Source: Chitinophaga pinensis
Lineage (GTDB): Bacteria; Bacteroidota; Bacteroidia; NS11-12g; UBA955
Assembly (NCBI GenBank): GCA_945871905.1
Contig: CAMBXL010000001.1
Location: 248,001-312,000, forward strand
Length of the DNA stretch: 64,000 nt
Direction: 5' to 3'
Position 1 is the stretch's first letter; each line of letters starts with the position of its first letter. The notes under the pieces were generated by a model that had not been told where the DNA came from, did not search any database, and saw only the letters and a list, made by a program, of their open reading frames with translations. A program made the position numbers and the translations under genes. Below are positions 19,279-28,006 of this stretch, piece after piece.

Positions 19279-20883
19279 ATGGCAAGTGGTAAATTATCCC
19301 CTAGGCAGAAAATGATCAACATGATGTATCTCGTGTTGATAGCATTACTAGCCTTAAACGTTTCCAAAGATATCTTAAAAGCTTTTCACATGTTTGACAT
19401 GTCGTTCACTAACGCAAATAGAAATGTGGACGATAAAAATATGTTGACAATGAAAGGGCTTGAAGAGAACATGAAGGATGATAAGAAAAGAACCAAAACG
19501 GAACCTTTTTACAAAAAAGCGTTAGAAGTTCAAAAAATCTCAAAAGATTTAAATGAATATATCGCTAAAATTAAAACCGATATAACAACTCAAGCTGGTG
19601 GTAGAAAAGAACCTTCAGAAGAAGAGAAAAAATTAGGTATTACTAACCAACAAACAGAATTGCAAATGCCTGATAATATGGAGAAGCATGCCAATTATTT
19701 CATCCCTAAAGGAGGTAATAATGGTATTAAACTTCAAAATAAAATCAATGAAACAAGAGATCAATTGTTGAAAGTTGTAATGGATGTTAAAGATGGTAAA
19801 GAATTTGTAAATTCAATTCAAAAAACTACCCAATTAAGAGCAGATGACCCAAAATCAGAAGGATTGTCTAAAAAAACCTGGGTTTCTTCTTATCTTGAAC
19901 ATGCGCCATTAGCAGGTGTTGTGACTTTGTTAACAAAAACTCAAAACGATTGTAAATCTCTTGAGTCAGAAATTTTAACATTCTTAGCATCAAGAATTGA
20001 AGCAACAACTATTAAATTTAATGCTCAAATGGCTTTAATATTACCTGAAGGTGGTACCAATATCGTACAAGGTGGAACTTTGAAAGCGAAAGTAGCTCTA
20101 GCTGCTTATGATAATACCACTCAAGCTGATATGGTTGTAAACGGTAACCCAATAAAAGTTGAGAATGGATTAGGTATAATAAGTATGGGTGTAAACTCTA
20201 TTGGTGCTCAAAAGTTAACTGCAAAAATTAAATCAGTTGACGTTGATGGAAATGAAGTGTGGTTAGAAGCACCTCCATTAGAATACACTGTTTATAAACC
20301 TTTCGCTACAGTTTCTGCTGATGCAATGAATGTTTTATATATTGGCCTAGACAATCCAATGTCAATCTCTGTCCCTGGTGTTACTGCTTCTAATACTTTT
20401 GTTAGCCCAGGAGCTGGGTTAACATTAACCAAAACAGGTGAAGGTAAATACATTGCTAAAGTAGGTGCAGGAGCAAAAGAGACTTCAATCTCCGTAACTG
20501 CAACTATGCCTGACGGAACTAAGAAAAACATGGGTGCTACACCTTTCCGTATCAAACAAGTGCCAAAACCTGAACCACAGCTTGGAAGTTTAATTTCAGG
20601 AACATATCCTAAAGAAGTGATCCAAGGACAATCTTTCTTGAATGCTGCATTACTTGGTTTCGTTTTTGACGGAGTAAAATTCACAGTAACAAAATACAGA
20701 GTATTATTAGTTTCCAAAAAAGATGGTGTTAAAGAAGCAAATGGTGTTGGAAATAATCCTGCTCCAATTAAAAACTTCGCTTCACAAGCAAGAAAAGGAG
20801 ATATAATCTTAGTAGATGGGATCTATGCAAAAGGCCCATCAGGCGATAGATTATTGAATCCATTAACCTTTACAATACAATAA
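19279..20883 (+). CDS. gldM: T9SS/gliding motor shaft GldM (PorM)
   Basis: 534 residues. Short cytoplasmic start with the signature L-S-P-R-Q-K-M-I-N-M-M-Y-L-V-L, one membrane helix (about 13-28), then a long periplasmic part: a helical first domain with KTEPFYKKALEVQ and beta-sandwich domains (for example VNGNPIKVENGLG). The GldM dimer rods reach from the GldL stator through the periplasm to the GldK/GldN ring and transmit torque. Sits 29 nt after gldL and 7 nt before gldN. Confidence 0.96.
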   Translation: MASGKLSPRQKMINMMYLVLIALLALNVSKDILKAFHMFDMSFTNANRNVDDKNMLTMKGLEENMKDDKKRTKTEPFYKKALEVQKISKDLNEYIAKIKTDITTQAGGRKEPSEEEKKLGITNQQTELQMPDNMEKHANYFIPKGGNNGIKLQNKINETRDQLLKVVMDVKDGKEFVNSIQKTTQLRADDPKSEGLSKKTWVSSYLEHAPLAGVVTLLTKTQNDCKSLESEILTFLASRIEATTIKFNAQMALILPEGGTNIVQGGTLKAKVALAAYDNTTQADMVVNGNPIKVENGLGIISMGVNSIGAQKLTAKIKSVDVDGNEVWLEAPPLEYTVYKPFATVSADAMNVLYIGLDNPMSISVPGVTASNTFVSPGAGLTLTKTGEGKYIAKVGAGAKETSISVTATMPDGTKKNMGATPFRIKQVPKPEPQLGSLISGTYPKEVIQGQSFLNAALLGFVFDGVKFTVTKYRVLLVSKKDGVKEANGVGNNPAPIKNFASQARKGDIILVDGIYAKGPSGDRLLNPLTFTIQ

Positions 20884-20890
20884 AAATAAC

Positions 20891-21727
20891 ATGAAAAAGA
20901 TAGCTTTTATATTTTCACTTTTACTCGTATCATCGGTAAGTGCACAAGTAGATTACACTGACTTTATTACAAGTGGCGAACACACTAGTTATGTAAAAGT
21001 AGCAGTAAGAGAACGTCCTATAATAGCTTATCCACCTCTAAGAGAAGCAGATGTTAAATTCTCTCGTAGAGTGGTAAGATGTATCGATGGACGCCAAAAA
21101 ATGAATAAACAATTAGAATGGCCAAGAAACCCACTCAATCGTTATTTGTATACCGAATTAGGTAAAGGAAATATAATAGCCTACAAAAATGATTCATTAC
21201 AATCTTTTTACACACCAGAAGATTTCGTAAAAAGAGGGGGTGGTGAAACGCCATTATTTGTTCAAACAGATCCAGAAGATCCCGAAATTGGATATGATTC
21301 TATCATCATAATCTCATACAAATGGGAAGATATTCATAAGTATTGGGTAATGGAAGATTGGGTTTTTGATTACAAACATTCTGTTTTCAAACCAAGAATC
21401 ATTGCGTTAGCTCCAATTTTCGCTCCTACTTATGCTGGATTAACGGTTAATGACCAACCTTTATGTTGGATAAAAATGGATGAAATTCGCTACCAATTAG
21501 CTAATTTAGAGATGTTCAATCGTTATAATGACGCTGCGCGTTTAAGTTATGATGATTTCTTCCAAATGAGAATCTTTGATAGTTATATTGTATATGAATC
21601 AAATGTATTTGATAATTTTATTAATCAGTATCAAGAGTATATAGACAACGGGGAAGCATCCCTCCTTAAGTCAGATGAAATTAAAAATGATTTATTCATT
21701 TTTGAACATGATTTATGGCAATATTAA
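20891..21727 (+). CDS. gldN: T9SS ring protein GldN (PorN)
   Basis: 278 residues with a signal peptide (1-18, V-S-A-Q). Typical GldN features: V-A-V-R-E-R-P-I near the start, D-V-K-F-S-R-R-V-V-R-C-I-D, N-K-Q-L-E-W-P-R-N-P, W-x-M-E-D-W-V-F-D and P-R-I-I-A-L-A-P. GldN binds GldK to form the periplasmic ring contacted by GldM. It is the last gene of the operon, closed by a strong terminator. Confidence 0.95.
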   Translation: MKKIAFIFSLLLVSSVSAQVDYTDFITSGEHTSYVKVAVRERPIIAYPPLREADVKFSRRVVRCIDGRQKMNKQLEWPRNPLNRYLYTELGKGNIIAYKNDSLQSFYTPEDFVKRGGGETPLFVQTDPEDPEIGYDSIIIISYKWEDIHKYWVMEDWVFDYKHSVFKPRIIALAPIFAPTYAGLTVNDQPLCWIKMDEIRYQLANLEMFNRYNDAARLSYDDFFQMRIFDSYIVYESNVFDNFINQYQEYIDNGEASLLKSDEIKNDLFIFEHDLWQY

Positions 21728-21742
21728 AACTTAAAATTTCTT

Positions 21743-21780
21743 AAAAAAAATCCCGATTACTTGCAATCGGGATTTTTTTT
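21743..21780 (+). terminator. Intrinsic terminator of the porP-gldKLMN operon
   Basis: Perfect 16-bp inverted repeat (21743-21758, 21765-21780) with an ATCCCGATT core, 6-nt loop and a T8 tail. Confidence 0.88.
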
Positions 21781-21825
21781 GTGTTAACATTTTTATAATA
21801 ACAAGGTTTTAGTAATAAAAATATG

Positions 21826-21833
21826 TACCTTTG
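21826..21833 (+). promoter_or_regulatory. -7 promoter box of typA
   Basis: Exact TACCTTTG, 26 nt before the typA ATG; no clear TTTG at -33. Confidence 0.5.
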
Positions 21834-21859
21834 CAAACTTCTTAAAAATAAGCAAATTC

Positions 21860-23671
21860 ATGCAACAAGCCATTCGTAACATCGCCATAATTGCCCACGT
21901 TGACCACGGCAAAACAACTTTGGTAGACAAAATTTTATTTCACTGTAAACTATTTAGAGACAATGAAGAATCCGGTGAATTAATATTAGATAATAATGAT
22001 TTAGAAAGAGAACGTGGTATCACAATTTTTTCTAAAAACGTTTCTGTTCAATACAAAGGAATCAAAATTAATATAATTGATACTCCCGGTCACGCTGACT
22101 TTGGAGGTGAGGTTGAACGTGTTCTTAAAATGGCCGATGGAGTAGTATTGTTGGTTGATGCCTTTGAAGGACCAATGCCACAAACTCGTTTTGTGTTGCA
22201 AAAAGCACTTCAATTAGGATTAAAGCCAATTCTGTTAGTTAATAAAGTAGATAAAGAAAACTGTAGACCAGAAGAAGTTCACGAAATGGTATTTGATTTG
22301 TTCTTCAACTTAGATGCAAACGAACAACAATTGAGTTTCCCAACTATCTACGGAAGTAGTAAACAAGGTTGGATGAGTACTGATTTCAAACAACCAACTG
22401 ATACTATTTCACCTTTGTTAGATTGTATTCTTGACTATGTTCCTGCACCTATCAATAATGAAGGTACATTACAAATGCAAATTACATCTTTGGACTATAG
22501 TAGTTTCTTAGGAAGAATAGCAGTTGGTAAAATCCACAGAGGTATTGTTAAAGAAGGACAACCAGTTAGCTTAGTTAAAAACGATGGTTCTATATCCAAA
22601 ATGAGAGTTAAGGAATTATATACTTTCGAAGGTCTAGGAAAGAAAAGAGTTACTGAAATTCAAAATGGTGATATTTGTGCAATAGTTGGTATAGAGAATT
22701 TTCAAATTGGGGATGTCGTAGCCGACTTTGATAGTCCTGAGGGTTTGGAGAAAATTAGTATTGATGAACCTACAATGAGTATGATGTTTACAATCAATAA
22801 CTCCCCATTCTTTGGTAAAGAAGGTAAGTTTGTTACTTCAAGACATTTAAGAGAAAGACTAGAAAAGGAAACTGAAAAGAATCTTGCACTAAGAATCGAA
22901 GATACAGACAGTCAGGACAGTATTCTAGTATACGGAAGAGGTGTTTTGCATTTGTCAATATTAATTGAAACAATGCGCAGAGAAGGATATGAACTACAGG
23001 TGGGTATGCCTAGAGTATTGATAAAAGAAATTGACGGTGTGAAACATGAACCAATTGAAATGTTAGTAGTTGATGTGCCAGAAGAGTTTGCAGGAAAAGT
23101 GATTGAATTGTCAACTCAGAAAAAAGGTGAATTATTAATAATGGAACCTAAAGGTGATTTACAACATTTAGAATTTAAAATCCCATCAAGAGGTTTAATG
23201 GGCCTAAGAAGTAATATGTTAACTGCTACCCAAGGAGAAGCTATTATGTCTCATAGATTTATTGCTTACGAGCCTTGGAAAGGGGATATTAATGGAAGAA
23301 ATAATGGATCATTAGTGAGTATGGAAACAGGTTCTTCTACAGCTTATGCTATCGATAAAATGTCCGACAGAGGTGTTTTCTTTGTAGAACCTGGTGAAGA
23401 TATATATGAAGGTCAAGTAATTGGAGAGAATAACAGGCAAGATGATATGGTTTTAAACTTAGTAAGAGCTAAACAGTTAACTAATTTTAGAGCGGCTGGT
23501 AAGGATGATTCTGCTAAGTTAGCTCCCAAAATTCAGTTTTCTTTAGAAGAAGCACTTGAATATATCCAAAAAGACGAGTATGTAGAGCTTACGCCGAAGT
23601 CTTTGAGGATAAGAAAAATCTATTTAAAGCAGTCAGACAGAGAGCGTTACTCTAAACAAATAGGCTCTTAA
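21860..23671 (+). CDS. typA: Ribosome-associated translational GTPase TypA/BipA
   Basis: 603 residues, standard for the family. GTPase motifs: G1 [11 protein letters not shown]2 with E-R-E-R-G-I-T-I, G3 [15 protein letters not shown]4 [13 protein letters not shown]. Then the EF-G-like domains and the TypA-specific C-terminus ([17 protein letters not shown]). BipA assists 50S assembly and translation under stress or cold and is not an essential elongation factor. Monocistronic by its own -7 box; only a weak AT-only palindrome follows. Confidence 0.97.
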   Translation: MQQAIRNIAIIAHVDHGKTTLVDKILFHCKLFRDNEESGELILDNNDLERERGITIFSKNVSVQYKGIKINIIDTPGHADFGGEVERVLKMADGVVLLVDAFEGPMPQTRFVLQKALQLGLKPILLVNKVDKENCRPEEVHEMVFDLFFNLDANEQQLSFPTIYGSSKQGWMSTDFKQPTDTISPLLDCILDYVPAPINNEGTLQMQITSLDYSSFLGRIAVGKIHRGIVKEGQPVSLVKNDGSISKMRVKELYTFEGLGKKRVTEIQNGDICAIVGIENFQIGDVVADFDSPEGLEKISIDEPTMSMMFTINNSPFFGKEGKFVTSRHLRERLEKETEKNLALRIEDTDSQDSILVYGRGVLHLSILIETMRREGYELQVGMPRVLIKEIDGVKHEPIEMLVVDVPEEFAGKVIELSTQKKGELLIMEPKGDLQHLEFKIPSRGLMGLRSNMLTATQGEAIMSHRFIAYEPWKGDINGRNNGSLVSMETGSSTAYAIDKMSDRGVFFVEPGEDIYEGQVIGENNRQDDMVLNLVRAKQLTNFRAAGKDDSAKLAPKIQFSLEEALEYIQKDEYVELTPKSLRIRKIYLKQSDRERYSKQIGS

Positions 23672-23674
23672 AAA

Positions 23675-23699
23675 AAATTAAAAAAAAATTTTTTAATTT
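23675..23699 (+). terminator. Weak AT-only palindrome after typA
   Basis: Eleven-bp arms AAATTAAAAAA / TTTTTTAATTT with a 3-nt A loop starting just after the typA stop. No GC pairs, so termination is doubtful. Confidence 0.3.
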
Positions 23700-23711
23700 G
23701 AAAAATTAGGT

Positions 23712-23719
23712 TATTTTTG
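23712..23719 (+). promoter_or_regulatory. -7 promoter box of the small lipoprotein
   Basis: TATTTTTG, an exact TAnnTTTG match, 33 nt before the ATG at 23753. A TTTG at 23697-23700 is too close to serve as -33. Confidence 0.4.
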
Positions 23720-23752
23720 CCTCAATTTTAATTAAAATAAAGTAATATCAAA

Positions 23753-23950
23753 ATGAAAAAATTATTAGTAATCGCTATCGCTGCATTCGCATTTACAGCT
23801 TGTAACAATTCTGCTGCTCCAGCTGAAGGAACTGAAACTGACACAACAGCTACTGCTCCAGTAGAAGCTGCTCCAGTAGAAGCTGCTCCAGTAGATTCAA
23901 CAGCTGCTCCAGTAGAAGCTGCTCCAGTTGAAGCTGCTCCAGCTCAGTAA
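23753..23950 (+). CDS. Small Ala/Pro/Val-repeat lipoprotein
   Basis: 65 residues. Signal peptide with lipobox A-F-T-A-C, so the mature protein starts at C17 and is only 49 residues. After a short T/E/D linker it consists of six A-P-V-[ED]-like repeats (residues 36-64). Acidic, Pro-rich and predicted unstructured; possibly a surface or periplasmic spacer lipoprotein. Own promoter and own terminator. Function unknown; similar short APVEA lipoproteins occur in Bacteroidota (recollection). Confidence 0.75.
   Translation: MKKLLVIAIAAFAFTACNNSAAPAEGTETDTTATAPVEAAPVEAAPVDSTAAPVEAAPVEAAPAQ
23853..23945 (+). repeat. 15-bp coding tandem repeats
   Basis: Six copies of a GCTGCTCCAGTAGAA-type unit, one interrupted by a 6-bp Ser-Thr insertion and two with one or two changes. 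Near-identity of adjacent copies suggests slippage or recombination, so repeat number may differ between strains. Confidence 0.8.
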
Positions 23951-23969
23951 TCGTTACACAACGAAATTT

Positions 23970-23999
23970 AAAAGCAGTCATTTATGACTGCTTTTTTTT
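23970..23999 (+). terminator. Intrinsic terminator of the small lipoprotein gene
   Basis: Twelve-bp inverted repeat AAAAGCAGTCAT / ATGACTGCTTTT (23970-23981, 23984-23995) with its T-tract running to 23999. The last T residues plus G24000 form the TTTG of the next promoter. Confidence 0.85.
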
Positions 24000-24026
24000 G
24001 TTTTATGGTTTTTTATCTTATATTTG
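23997..24026 (+). promoter_or_regulatory. Predicted promoter of the CTD/S4/acetyltransferase operon
   Basis: TTTG at 23997-24000, 18-nt spacer, TATATTTG at 24019-24026; ATG follows 14 nt later at 24041. The -33 element overlaps the preceding terminator tail. Confidence 0.6.
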
Positions 24027-24040
24027 CACCATAATTTAGG

Positions 24041-24373
24041 ATGAAAGTATTTTTTACAATAGTGATTATGATGTTTTCGGTTCTGTTAAGTGCAGAAAAC
24101 CAACCGGTTACTTATAAAATGTACCCGAACCCAATGACCAGTGATTTTTTGGATATTAATTTTAATATTACCAATAAATCAATTAAGGATGTTGATTTTA
24201 TAATAACCAATGTAATAGGTCAAGTTGTTTTTTCTTACAGACTCACAGACGATGAAGTAAAAAAAGGGACTTTTAAAATCAAGTTAGACCAAATTAAACT
24301 TGAAAAAGGTTTTTATCTTGCTAAACTATCTGCAGGTGAAAATTCTTCAGTACAAAAGCTAATTGTTCGATAA
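24041..24373 (+). CDS. Mini-protein consisting of signal peptide plus T9SS type A-like sorting domain
   Basis: 110 residues. Signal peptide 1-18 (ends L-S-A), then almost immediately the pattern of a T9SS type A C-terminal sorting domain: Y-K-M-Y-P-N-P, L-D-I-N-F-N-I, V-D-F-I-I-T-N-V-I-G-Q-V-V, K-L-E-K-G-F-Y-L-A-K-L and a final Q-K-L-I-V-R. A normal cargo domain in front is missing; only about six residues separate the signal from the sorting fold. It could be a decoy or chaperone-like partner, a truncated cargo kept as a gene, or a small surface protein. Abuts the next gene with no gap. Confidence 0.75.
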   Translation: MKVFFTIVIMMFSVLLSAENQPVTYKMYPNPMTSDFLDINFNITNKSIKDVDFIITNVIGQVVFSYRLTDDEVKKGTFKIKLDQIKLEKGFYLAKLSAGENSSVQKLIVR

Positions 24374-24589
24374 TTGAACAAAACAATCCAATTCTCCTTA
24401 GACTCTGAGTATATTCAACTCAATCAATTGCTTAAACTCACTGGTTTCGCCTCTACAGGAGCGGAGGCTTCCTTATATGTTGACCAATCATTGGTGAAGT
24501 GTAATGGAGTTATAGAGTTGAGAAGAAGATATAAAGTTAAGAAAGGTGATTCGGTAGAATTTAAAGGACAACAAATTCAAGTTTTGTAA
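24374..24589 (+). CDS. S4-domain RNA-binding protein (YbcJ/YaaA-like)
   Basis: 71 residues, nearly all one S4 RNA-binding domain: I-Q-L-N-Q-L-L-K-L-T-G-F-A-S-T-G-A-E-A, V-K-C-N-G-V-x-E-x-R-R-R-Y-K-V-K-K-G-D-x-V-E-F. Resembles the small stand-alone S4 proteins YbcJ and YaaA, which bind structured RNA, probably rRNA. The start must be the TTG at 24374, directly after the TAA of the preceding gene; no in-frame ATG exists before or in the first half of the domain. Translationally coupled to the genes on both sides. Confidence 0.82.
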   Translation: MNKTIQFSLDSEYIQLNQLLKLTGFASTGAEASLYVDQSLVKCNGVIELRRRYKVKKGDSVEFKGQQIQVL

Positions 24590-24592
24590 TAC

Positions 24593-25042
24593 ATGGGGTC
24601 TATTCGATTAGCAAATGAATCAGATGTTCAAGCTATTTATGATTTAATAAAAGAATTAGCAATTTTTGAAAAAGCAGAGTTCGAATTACAAAACACCCCT
24701 GAACAGCTATTAATCGACGGTTTTAAAGAAAATCCCATTTATTATTGTATAGTCGCTGAAGAAAATCAAACCTTAGTTGGCATGTCTTTCTTGTATGTTA
24801 GATATTCAACATGGAAAGGTCGAGTTCTTTATCTAGAAGATTTAGTTGTTAAAGAAAGTTTTAGAAATAAAGGAATAGGAACACAATTGATGAAGGAAAC
24901 GATTGAATTTGCAAAGTTAAATGGTTTCAATCGGATTCAATGGCAAGTGCTTGATTGGAATGTTGATGCTATTAGGTTTTATCAAAAGTTTAATGCACAA
25001 TTTGACGAAGAATGGACTAATGTACATTTAAACCTAGTATAA
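24593..25042 (+). CDS. GNAT acetyltransferase, SSAT-like
   Basis: 149 residues, a complete GNAT fold. Motif A (acetyl-CoA pyrophosphate loop) is R-N-K-G-I-G-T-Q-L-M. The order I-x-x-L-I-K-E-L-A-x-F-E, L-L-x-D-G-F, P-x-Y-x-C-x-V-A-E, W-K-G-R-x-L-Y-L-E-D and the W-N-x-x-A-I-x-F-Y helix closely parallels spermidine/spermine or thialysine N-acetyltransferases. A polyamine or amino-acid amine is the likely substrate (inference). Third gene of a tightly packed operon, 3 nt after the S4 gene. Confidence 0.85.
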   Translation: MGSIRLANESDVQAIYDLIKELAIFEKAEFELQNTPEQLLIDGFKENPIYYCIVAEENQTLVGMSFLYVRYSTWKGRVLYLEDLVVKESFRNKGIGTQLMKETIEFAKLNGFNRIQWQVLDWNVDAIRFYQKFNAQFDEEWTNVHLNLV

Positions 25043-25071
25043 ATGGATCAATTAACATTTGTCTAAATTAA

Positions 25072-26970
25072 TTACTTTACAAAAAAGCGATTATTGAGAA
25101 GACTATACAAATAATATTGGTGTTTAGCTTTTAAAATTTCAGTTAATTCAATTTTAGTTGCATTAGAATCATCGAATTGAGTAATAATATCTCCATTGTT
25201 TTTCATGTCTTTAGTCTGAATGTGCATTTTTAATTCACCATTTTGAGACATTCTTAGGCAATATGGATATTGAATGATTTGAAGTAACCCGTTGTCATAA
25301 TTTAATGAATATCCTTTTTTAGGCTCAAACACATTTCTTCCTAAACTGAAAATACTATCCTTTATATTACACAAACTCATTATACTTGGAAAGATATCGC
25401 AATGTGATACGGTTGAAGAGTCATTATAACCTGGTTTGATTAGTTTGGGAGAATAAAACAGTAAAGGGATTTCATACTTCCCAGTTGGAGAGTAAAAGTA
25501 TTCTTCTTTACTGTATGAAGTGTGATCGGCAGTTATTATAAAAATAGTATTGTCAAACCATTTTTGTTTTTTTGCGGATTCAAAAAATTCTTTTAGTGCA
25601 TAATCAGTATATCTAACAGTTTTATGAATTGGTAATTCACCCTCTTTAAATTTTCCTTTAAACTTATTAGGGATTTTATAAGGATCATGAGATGAAAGTG
25701 TAAATACACTGCTAAAAAAAGGCTCTTTTTTGGTGCTTAGTTGATTAGAATAATATTTCAAATATTCCAAATCCCAAATACCCCAGTGTCCGTCATGGTC
25801 ATTTTTATTTAGGTATTCATCAAGTCCATAATAGTCAATAGGACCACACATTTTTAAAAAATTCAAAAATCCCATCGATCCATTTTTTGTTCCATAATAG
25901 AAAGAACAATCATAATTACTTTTGTTTAAATAGTAATGTATACCTTTTAATGTATTCCCTTGAAAATTACTATTGATATAAGGTACATCTAAAAGAGAAG
26001 GGATAGATGCAAAAATAGCAGGAACACTCTCTATAGAGGAATATCCATTACTGTAAGCATGGTTATAATAATAGGCATCTTTGGATAGTTGGTCTAAATA
26101 AGGAGTATATCTTTCTTTGTTATTTAAAAAACCACAATAATCTCTTCCAATACTTTCTAATATAATCAATACAATATTTGGTTGTGTCTTTAACGAGTAT
26201 GGAGATGCTGATTGTACTGAGTTACTTAATTCTAAGGCAACTGAATTGTCAAAATAATTTACCGATTTAACATTTTTTGAGTCATAAGAAGTTAAAAGCT
26301 GTGTAAGTGAATTGATTGTAGCTGAGGTCCATTCAGGATTTACAAATCTAGCGGCATCAAAACTTCTCAATGGTTTGACATCTAATCCACCCCTAGCACC
26401 AATAATGAGAAAGCAAGTAGCTACTAAAAACAAAGAACCTCTTAATACAATTGCATTAGTGGTGTTAGAAATAGAGATTTGTTTATTAGGATGTGAAGGG
26501 TATAGTTTAATAAGACTGAATATAAAAACGATTAAAAGTATCAGAAGATACCAATAGTTATAAAGGTAAGACATTAAAGGATTAGAAGGATCATTAACTA
26601 GATAAAACAATTCAATCCCACTTCTTCTATTTTTAATCTTAAAAAATTCAAAATCAATCAGATTTAAGATTAATAGGACACCAATTCCTAAAATAAAGGT
26701 AAATTTAATAAATATGTTGAAATGTTTATTTGATTTTATTTTGAAGGGAAATAAACTAATTAGGTGAAATGGTATGAGGCAATAAATCAGTGCTTGAATG
26801 TCGAAAATGAGACCATAAAAGAGAGCCCCTGGTAATTGAATTAAGTCGCTATTATTAAAGTAGTTAAAGTTGAAAAAAATGAATAATAATCGACAAATAG
26901 TTAAGATAAGTAGGCCTAGTAAAGAGCGTTTTAACCAAGTTATTATATAGATATATTGAGGATATTTCAT
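25072..26970 (-). CDS. LTA synthase-family (sulfatase-fold) membrane phosphotransferase
   Basis: 632 residues from the ATG at 26970; the in-frame TTG at 26988 lies in a promoter-like CATTTTTG. Five N-terminal membrane helices (within about 1-200) are followed by an extracytoplasmic alkaline-phosphatase-fold domain: N-I-V-L-I-I-L-E-S-I-G-R-D (metal-binding Glu), G-Y-S-S-I-E-S-V-P-A-I-F-A-S-I-P around the presumed Ser/Thr nucleophile, and I-I-T-A-D-H-T (metal-binding Asp-His). Family members move glycerol-phosphate or phosphoethanolamine onto lipids and glycans; in Gram-negative Bacteroidota an envelope lipid or glycan modification is more likely than LTA synthesis. Divergent from rpsL. Confidence 0.86.
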   Translation of the reverse strand: MKYPQYIYIITWLKRSLLGLLILTICRLLFIFFNFNYFNNSDLIQLPGALFYGLIFDIQALIYCLIPFHLISLFPFKIKSNKHFNIFIKFTFILGIGVLLILNLIDFEFFKIKNRRSGIELFYLVNDPSNPLMSYLYNYWYLLILLIVFIFSLIKLYPSHPNKQISISNTTNAIVLRGSLFLVATCFLIIGARGGLDVKPLRSFDAARFVNPEWTSATINSLTQLLTSYDSKNVKSVNYFDNSVALELSNSVQSASPYSLKTQPNIVLIILESIGRDYCGFLNNKERYTPYLDQLSKDAYYYNHAYSNGYSSIESVPAIFASIPSLLDVPYINSNFQGNTLKGIHYYLNKSNYDCSFYYGTKNGSMGFLNFLKMCGPIDYYGLDEYLNKNDHDGHWGIWDLEYLKYYSNQLSTKKEPFFSSVFTLSSHDPYKIPNKFKGKFKEGELPIHKTVRYTDYALKEFFESAKKQKWFDNTIFIITADHTSYSKEEYFYSPTGKYEIPLLFYSPKLIKPGYNDSSTVSHCDIFPSIMSLCNIKDSIFSLGRNVFEPKKGYSLNYDNGLLQIIQYPYCLRMSQNGELKMHIQTKDMKNNGDIITQFDDSNATKIELTEILKAKHQYYLYSLLNNRFFVK

Positions 26971-27041
26971 GAAGTTTACGGTTTGCAAAAATGCAAAACA
27001 ATATTCTCATTTGAATAAAAATAAAAAAAAAGCAGAATATT

Positions 27042-27072
27042 TTTGTTGAAATGAAAAAAAGGTGTACTTTTG
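27042..27072 (+). promoter_or_regulatory. Predicted main promoter of the ribosomal supercluster
   Basis: TTTG at 27042-27045, 19-nt spacer, TACTTTTG at 27065-27072: an exact match to the Bacteroidota consensus. Leader of about 30 nt to the rpsL ATG. Confidence 0.75.
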
Positions 27073-27106
27073 CAGTCCTTTTTATAAAAAAAGTATTTAT
27101 TAGATT

Positions 27107-27523
27107 ATGCCAACCATACAACAACTGGTAAGAAAGGGGCGACAAACCTTAAAGTTCAAGAGCAAATCTCCAGCTCTGGATTCTTGTCCGCAAAGACGCG
27201 GTGTCTGCACTCGTGTTTACACTACTACCCCTAAGAAACCTAACTCAGCTATGAGAAAAGTAGCTCGTGTTAGATTAACGAACCAAAAAGAGATTAACGC
27301 TTACATACCTGGAGAGGGACACAATTTACAAGAGCATTCAATTGTTTTAGTAAGAGGAGGCAGAGTAAAAGACTTGCCAGGTGTTAGATATCACATAGTA
27401 CGTGGTGCGTTAGATACTTCAGGTGTTGATGGTAGAAATCAAAGACGAAGCAAATACGGTACAAAAAAACCTAAAGTTAAAGGTGGAGCACCAGCTGCAC
27501 CGGTAAAAGGTAAAAAGAAATAA
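27107..27523 (+). CDS. rpsL: 30S ribosomal protein S12
   Basis: 138 residues. Decoding-centre protein. The T-T-T-P-K-K-P-N-S loop and [12 protein letters not shown] keep the two lysines (K43 and K88 in E. coli numbering) whose changes give streptomycin resistance, so the allele looks wild-type. C-terminus extended by a basic/Ala-Pro tail. First gene of the cluster. Confidence 0.98.
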   Translation: MPTIQQLVRKGRQTLKFKSKSPALDSCPQRRGVCTRVYTTTPKKPNSAMRKVARVRLTNQKEINAYIPGEGHNLQEHSIVLVRGGRVKDLPGVRYHIVRGALDTSGVDGRNQRRSKYGTKKPKVKGGAPAAPVKGKKK

Positions 27524-27535
27524 GGACAAGAATCA

Positions 27536-28006
27536 ATGAGAAAAGCAAAAGCAAAAAAAAGAGTATTATTACCTGATCCAAAATTCAATGATGTTATGGT
27601 TACAAGATTTGTAAATAACATGATGTACGATGGAAAGAAAAGTGTTGCATTTGGTATTTTTTACGATGCAATCGATTTAGTAGGTAAAAAAGTTTCTGAA
27701 GAAGAAGGTATTGATGTTTGGAAAAGAGCACTTAACAATGTTATGCCAATGGTTGAAGTAAAGGCTAGACGTGTTGGTGGAGCTACTTTTCAAATTCCAA
27801 TGGAAATTGCCCCCGAAAGAAGAGCAGCCATGGGAATTAAATGGATCATCATGTACGCTAGAAAAAGAAACGAGAAATCGATGGCAGAAAAATTAGCAGC
27901 TGAAGTAATTGCAGCTTCTAAAGGTGAAGGTGCCACGGTTAAGAAAAAAGATGATACTCACAAGATGGCTGAAGCCAACAAAGCATTTGCACATTTCAAA
28001 GCATAA
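27536..28006 (+). CDS. rpsG: 30S ribosomal protein S7
   Basis: 156 residues. Nucleates assembly of the 30S head. Core motifs L-P-D-P-K-F-N-D, W-K-R-A-L-N-N-V-M-P and R-R-V-G-G-A-T-F-Q-I-P-M-E are intact. An AAGGAC stretch 9-14 nt before the ATG resembles a Shine-Dalgarno site, uncommon in this group. Confidence 0.98.
   Translation: MRKAKAKKRVLLPDPKFNDVMVTRFVNNMMYDGKKSVAFGIFYDAIDLVGKKVSEEEGIDVWKRALNNVMPMVEVKARRVGGATFQIPMEIAPERRAAMGIKWIIMYARKRNEKSMAEKLAAEVIAASKGEGATVKKKDDTHKMAEANKAFAHFKA

Noticed and set aside
23853-23945. Short direct repeats as a possible CRISPR
   Set aside because: Repeats are 15 bp, contiguous without spacers and in frame inside a lipoprotein gene.
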